From contig CAXBAF010000049.1 of assembly GCA_963973795.1 (NCBI GenBank), forward strand, positions 1 through 13,298: DNA of 13,298 nucleotides, read 5' to 3'. The notes under the pieces were generated by a model. It did not search any database and was not told the DNA's origin. It was given only the letters and a program-made list of their open reading frames with translations. Origin of the DNA: UBA1926 sp002337215. GTDB lineage: Bacteria; Planctomycetota; Phycisphaerae; Phycisphaerales; UBA1924. Position numbers and translations under genes: made by a program. Of this stretch, positions 10,439-13,298 are shown piece by piece; within the stretch, counting starts at the first letter, position 1; the number at the start of each line of letters is the position of its first letter.

Positions 10439-11641
10439 TCACGGGCAGCCGGCGACGAACGCGTCGATGAAGGCCGTGATGTCGGAGAGGTCGAGCAGGC
10501 CGTTGCTGTCGAGGTCGGCGGGGTTGCACGGGCGTGCGCACTTGTTGAGCAGAACGCTCGCGTCGTCGCTGTTCCCGTTCACGACGACCATGTCGAGGTC
10601 GCCGTCCCCGTCCAGGTCGCCCAAGGAGCCGTCCACCGGGTAGTCGCCCGCGAGGTAGTTGCTCGGGGTGGCGAAGGTGCCGTCGCCGTTGTTGAGCAGC
10701 ACGCTCGCGTCGTGGCCATACACGTTCGCGAAGGCCATGTCGAGGTCGCCGTCCAAGTCCAGGTCGCCAAGGGAGACACTCCCCGGCGCGAGGCCCGCGG
10801 TGTAGTCGAACAGGGCGGCGAAGGTGCCGTCGCCGTTGTTGAGCCACACGTTCACGTCGCTGCTGGACAGGTTCGCGACGGCCATATCGAGGTCGCCGTC
10901 CCCGTCCAGATCGCCAAGGGAGACGCTGTTCGGAATGTGGCCCGCGGCGTAGTTTCTCGGAGTGGCGAAGGTGCCGTCGCCGTTGTTGAGCAGCACGCTC
11001 GCGTCGTCGCTGCTCGCGTTCGCGACGGCCATGTCGAGGTCGCCGTCCCCGTCCAGGTCGCCCAGGGAGACGCTGGACGCCCCGTCGCCCGTGGCGTAGT
11101 TGCTCGGGGTGGCGAAGGTGCCGTCGCCGTTGTTGAGCAGCACGCTCGCGTCGTCGCTGGTCGCGTTCGCGACGGCCATGTCGAGGTCACCATCCCCGTC
11201 CAGGTCGCCCAGGGCGACGCTGTATGCCCCGTCGCCCGCGGCGTAGCGGGTCTGGGCGGCGAAGGTGCCGTCGCCGTTGTTGAGCAGCACGCTCGCGTCA
11301 TGGGTGTTCGAGTTTGCGACGGCCATGTCGAGGTCGCCGTCCCCGTCCAAGTCGCCCAGGGCGACGCTCTCCGGCCTGTCGCCCGCGGCGTAGCGGGTCT
11401 GGGCGGCGAAACTGCCGTAGCCGTTGTTGAGCAGCACGCTCGCGTCATCGGTGTTCGAGTTTGCGACGGCCATGTCGAGGTCGCCGTCCCCGTCCAAGTC
11501 GCCCAAGGTGACGCTCCGCGGGTTGACACCCGTGGCGAAGCGGATCTGGGCGACGAACACATCCGTTGGGTCGCAGCCCTGTCCGAGGGTGCCGGAGGTC
11601 AGACCCGTCACGGTGATCAGTGCGAGATGCTGCTTCCACAT
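10439..11641 (-). CDS. Secreted seven-repeat VCBS/FG-GAP protein with dockerin
   Basis: A 400-residue protein starting at ATG 11641, preceded by AAAGGA at 8 nt; an in-frame extension to 11731 lacks a ribosome site. Residues 1-22 are a signal peptide (MWKQHLALITVTGLTSGTLG). Residues about 29-366 are seven 49-residue repeats, each with a calcium-binding Asp-rich core (LGDLDGDGDLDMAVAN) followed by SVLLNNGDGTF. This is the VCBS/FG-GAP beta-propeller blade pattern, and seven blades would close one propeller. A single dockerin loop (DLDSNGLLDLSD) follows, ending FVAGCP, after a CARPC disulphide-like pair. It probably acts outside the cell in adhesion or ligand binding. It belongs to the chromosome right of the island; its 3' end is 220 bp from attR. 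Confidence 0.93.
   Translation of the reverse strand: MWKQHLALITVTGLTSGTLGQGCDPTDVFVAQIRFATGVNPRSVTLGDLDGDGDLDMAVANSNTDDASVLLNNGYGSFAAQTRYAAGDRPESVALGDLDGDGDLDMAVANSNTHDASVLLNNGDGTFAAQTRYAAGDGAYSVALGDLDGDGDLDMAVANATSDDASVLLNNGDGTFATPSNYATGDGASSVSLGDLDGDGDLDMAVANASSDDASVLLNNGDGTFATPRNYAAGHIPNSVSLGDLDGDGDLDMAVANLSSSDVNVWLNNGDGTFAALFDYTAGLAPGSVSLGDLDLDGDLDMAFANVYGHDASVLLNNGDGTFATPSNYLAGDYPVDGSLGDLDGDGDLDMVVVNGNSDDASVLLNKCARPCNPADLDSNGLLDLSDITAFIDAFVAGCP
10544..11557. repeat. Seven 147-bp tandem DNA repeats encoding propeller blades
   Basis: Blocks such as GTGCCGTCGCCGTTGTTGAG recur at 147-bp spacing (for example around 10678, 10825, 10972, 11119 and 11266). Similarity is high at DNA level, including synonymous positions, implying recent amplification or gene conversion. 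The outer repeats (first and last blades) are the most divergent. Confidence 0.9.
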
Positions 11642-11731
11642 GGCTCGGTCCTTTCCCGTGGTCCCGGCCATGACGCGGCGCGCTGGCCGGTCCTGTGTAT
11701 GAAAGCGTGGACGGCCCGTTCCCCAGTCCAC

Positions 11732-11771
11732 CCACGCGCGGCCGGAGGCGCCGGCATCAGTCCGCGCGTGG
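11732..11771. promoter_or_regulatory. GC-rich inverted repeat between divergent genes
   Basis: CCACGCGCGG (11732-11741) and CCGCGCGTGG (11762-11771) form a 10-bp stem with a 20-nt loop containing a smaller CCGG/CCGG pairing. It lies 90 bp upstream of the VCBS gene start. It has no T run on either side, so it is more likely a regulator site or leader structure than a terminator. Confidence 0.4.
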
Positions 11772-12180
11772 CCGGGGGGGATCTGTGCTTCCTCATCAAT
11801 ATGTTATTGCGGATCAAATGATGTCGAAAGGGTCTGTGACATTTTCATCCCTCGCCCGCACCCGACCGCGGGGTCTTGCGTGGGGGTTGGTCGCGGGTTC
11901 GGTTGGTTCGTCGGTTGGCACCGCCTCGCTGGGGTTTCAGGTTGGTTCACGGACCGATCGGCCATCGATCGATCCCGCCGGTGCTGGTCGCTCGCTCCGA
12001 GTGTTTCCCGGCATGACGCCGGGCCTCGGCTGCGCGATGGACATTCGAGAGGCGCGGCGAGTCGGCGGCGCGTCTTTGGATCGCGAGGCGGTTGGGATGC
12101 CCGGGCTCCGGCCGAGCGCACGGGGATCGAGCACGGAATTTTTTTTCGTCGGCCTCAACGCACGGGGTTTGGAAGAACCT

Positions 12181-12220
12181 TGGTTCACGGCACCGCTTCG
12201 GGAAAAGACGGTGCGAACCA
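12181..12220 (+). promoter_or_regulatory. Hairpin in the leader of the 12251 gene
   Basis: TGGTTC(ACG)GCACCG (12181-12195) pairs with CGGTGCGAACCA (12209-12220): two 6-bp helices separated by a one-sided ACG bulge, with a 13-nt loop. It ends about 17 nt before the ribosome site AAGGAGA and 30 nt before the start codon. It could control translation or mRNA stability. It does not match a riboswitch class that I recognise. Confidence 0.5.
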
Positions 12221-12250
12221 ACGCAACATACGCGAACGAAGGAGACTCAC

Positions 12251-13216
12251 GTGTTGACACACAAAGCTATCACTCTGACCACGGTTCTTACCTCCATCTG
12301 CGGGCTCGCCGGCGCGGCGGGCGCCGGGGACGCATCCGTCTACTCGGGCGCCGGCGCCGACGCCGCGTCGATCCTCGAGACGGTCGAGGCGTTCCGCGCC
12401 GAACTGGGCGATCTGAACGCCCCGAACCCCGGCACGCTCTGCGAGGGTCGCCGGCAGATCAACTGGGACGCGGCGCCCGACGCCATCTCGGCGCCCAACG
12501 CGTTCCCGGGCGACTTCTTCAACTTCAACGCCTTCCCTCGGGCCCGGGGCGTTGAGTTCACCACGCCCGGCACCGGGTTCCAGCTCTCGGCGACGGCCGC
12601 GAGCGGCGAAGGCGTCGAGTTCGACAACATCAACCCGGGGCTCAGCGCCCTGCTCGGCACGTTCAGCCCCGAGCGGCTTTTCACCCCGCTCGGCTCGACC
12701 GTCACCCACGTCGATTTCTTCATCCCGGGTTCAGCAGATGGGGCGATGACCCGGGGTTTCGGCGTGGTGTTCACCGACGTCGACGTCCAGGGCTCGGCGA
12801 GCATCGAGCTCTTCGACCAGTGGGGCGGCCTGCTCGGCTACTACGAGGCACCGGCGGGGGAGGGCGATGAGTCGCTCTCGTTCATCGGCGTTTCGTACGA
12901 CGACGCGGTCGTCTCGAGCGTCACGATCTACTCGGGCAACACGCCGATCGACAGCGTCCCGCTTGAGGGCGAGCCGGGGGCTGACGTCGTCGCGATGGAC
13001 GACTTCATCTTCGGAGAGCCTGTGAACCTGAACGCGTGCGGACCCGCGTGCCCGGCCGACCTGACCGGCGACGGCATCCTGGATCTTGCGGATCTGTCTG
13101 TGTTCGTGATCGCGTTCTCGTCGCAGGATCTCGCGGCGGATCTGAATGACGATGGCATCCTGGACCTGGGCGACATCCAGATCTTCGTCGAGGCGTACAT
13201 CGACGGCTGCCCCTGA
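12251..13216 (+). CDS. Secreted dockerin protein with lectin-like beta-sandwich
   Basis: A 321-residue protein. The start is GTG 12251, chosen for AAGGAGA 6 nt upstream and because a signal peptide follows at once (LTHKAITLTTVLTSICGLAG); the frame is open further upstream without protein character. Residues ~25-70 are a variable region; residues ~100-260 carry a recognisable secreted-protein pattern: GVEFTTPGTGFQLSA, FSPERLFTPLGSTVTHVDFF, TRGFGVVFTDVD and VVAMDDFIFGEP. This resembles the beta-sandwich of bacterial PEP-CTERM- and dockerin-tailed exoproteins of unknown function. The C-terminus has two canonical dockerin loops (DLTGDGILDLAD and DLNDDGILDLGD), ending YIDGCP, the best-preserved dockerin in the window. 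It is chromosomal. The 82 bp after it hold no feature I can see. Confidence 0.9.
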   Translation: MLTHKAITLTTVLTSICGLAGAAGAGDASVYSGAGADAASILETVEAFRAELGDLNAPNPGTLCEGRRQINWDAAPDAISAPNAFPGDFFNFNAFPRARGVEFTTPGTGFQLSATAASGEGVEFDNINPGLSALLGTFSPERLFTPLGSTVTHVDFFIPGSADGAMTRGFGVVFTDVDVQGSASIELFDQWGGLLGYYEAPAGEGDESLSFIGVSYDDAVVSSVTIYSGNTPIDSVPLEGEPGADVVAMDDFIFGEPVNLNACGPACPADLTGDGILDLADLSVFVIAFSSQDLAADLNDDGILDLGDIQIFVEAYIDGCP

Positions 13217-13298
13217 CGGATCGGCCGACGCGCCGGGCCCTCTCTCTCGCGGTCCGTTTCTGCCGCGTCATCTGTTTCCGCCCCGCCCCCGGACTCCC

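Larger units (their letters stand above)
11642..12250. other. 609-bp divergent intergenic region
   Basis: Lies between the divergent genes at 11641 (minus) and 12251 (plus), so it should hold both promoters. It contains a GC-rich inverted repeat near the minus-strand gene and a hairpin near the plus-strand gene, listed separately, and a locally AT-rich patch at about 11795-11825. A plus-strand frame is open across much of it, but the translation is Arg/Gly-rich with no protein character. I see no RNA gene I can name. Confidence 0.6.

Noticed and set aside
10712..11821. Plus-strand 369-codon frame across the VCBS gene
   Set aside because: Repetitive Val/Ala/Gly-rich shadow of the tandem repeats. 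The minus strand has signal peptide, ribosome site, calcium motifs and dockerin.
11695..12555. Plus-strand frame open across the divergent intergenic region
   Set aside because: Arg/Gly/Ser-rich with no domain. It overlaps the true start of the 12251 gene in another frame and lacks a ribosome site.

Overview
The window is high-GC DNA, most likely from a planctomycete of the Phycisphaerae type. The clearest evidence is four secreted proteins that end in the 'GC-type' dockerin found in that group: Asp-rich or 'AEP(F/Y)' loops followed by a terminal Gly-Cys-Pro. An integrated genetic element of about 8.56 kb interrupts ordinary chromosome.

Left chromosome, about 1-1580, minus strand except the tRNA: the start of a four-helix DUF2231-like membrane protein that runs off the window, a secreted Spondin_N/dockerin protein, and, on the plus strand, an intact tRNA-Ser(UGA). 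Right chromosome, about 10219-13298: a secreted seven-repeat VCBS/FG-GAP dockerin protein (minus), a 609-bp non-coding stretch, and a secreted dockerin protein with a lectin-like body (plus).

Element, 1579-10218: it is bounded by an 80-bp direct repeat with two mismatches, made of the 3' part of the tRNA-Ser gene plus 17 bp beyond it. The left arm is a tightly packed minus-strand operon: two MerR/Xis-type HTH proteins, a winged-helix protein, a PrimPol-type primase-polymerase and a tyrosine recombinase. The first four genes are joined by three ATGA stop-start overlaps. There are no capsid, tail or conjugation genes, so this looks like a satellite-like or mobilisable island with its own integration and replication functions. 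The right arm is cargo: two divergent genes of unknown function, an AT-richer secreted dockerin protein, and two paralogous small single-pass membrane proteins in a region of decayed duplications.

The most interesting observation is that the attachment site lies inside the integrase reading frame. On the left the integrase frame has no stop: it reads through the antisense of tRNA-Ser and continues, in phase, into the chromosomal Spondin/dockerin gene. At the far end of the element the same frame, joined through the att repeat, continues into 74 codons that encode a compact helical tail and then a stop. Circularisation would therefore rebuild a 578-residue integrase, whereas integration splits off its tail (an SSV-like partition) and fuses the catalytic part to host sequence. 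A 24-bp direct repeat on each side of att, out of phase between the two coding contexts, looks like paired arm-type integrase binding sites.
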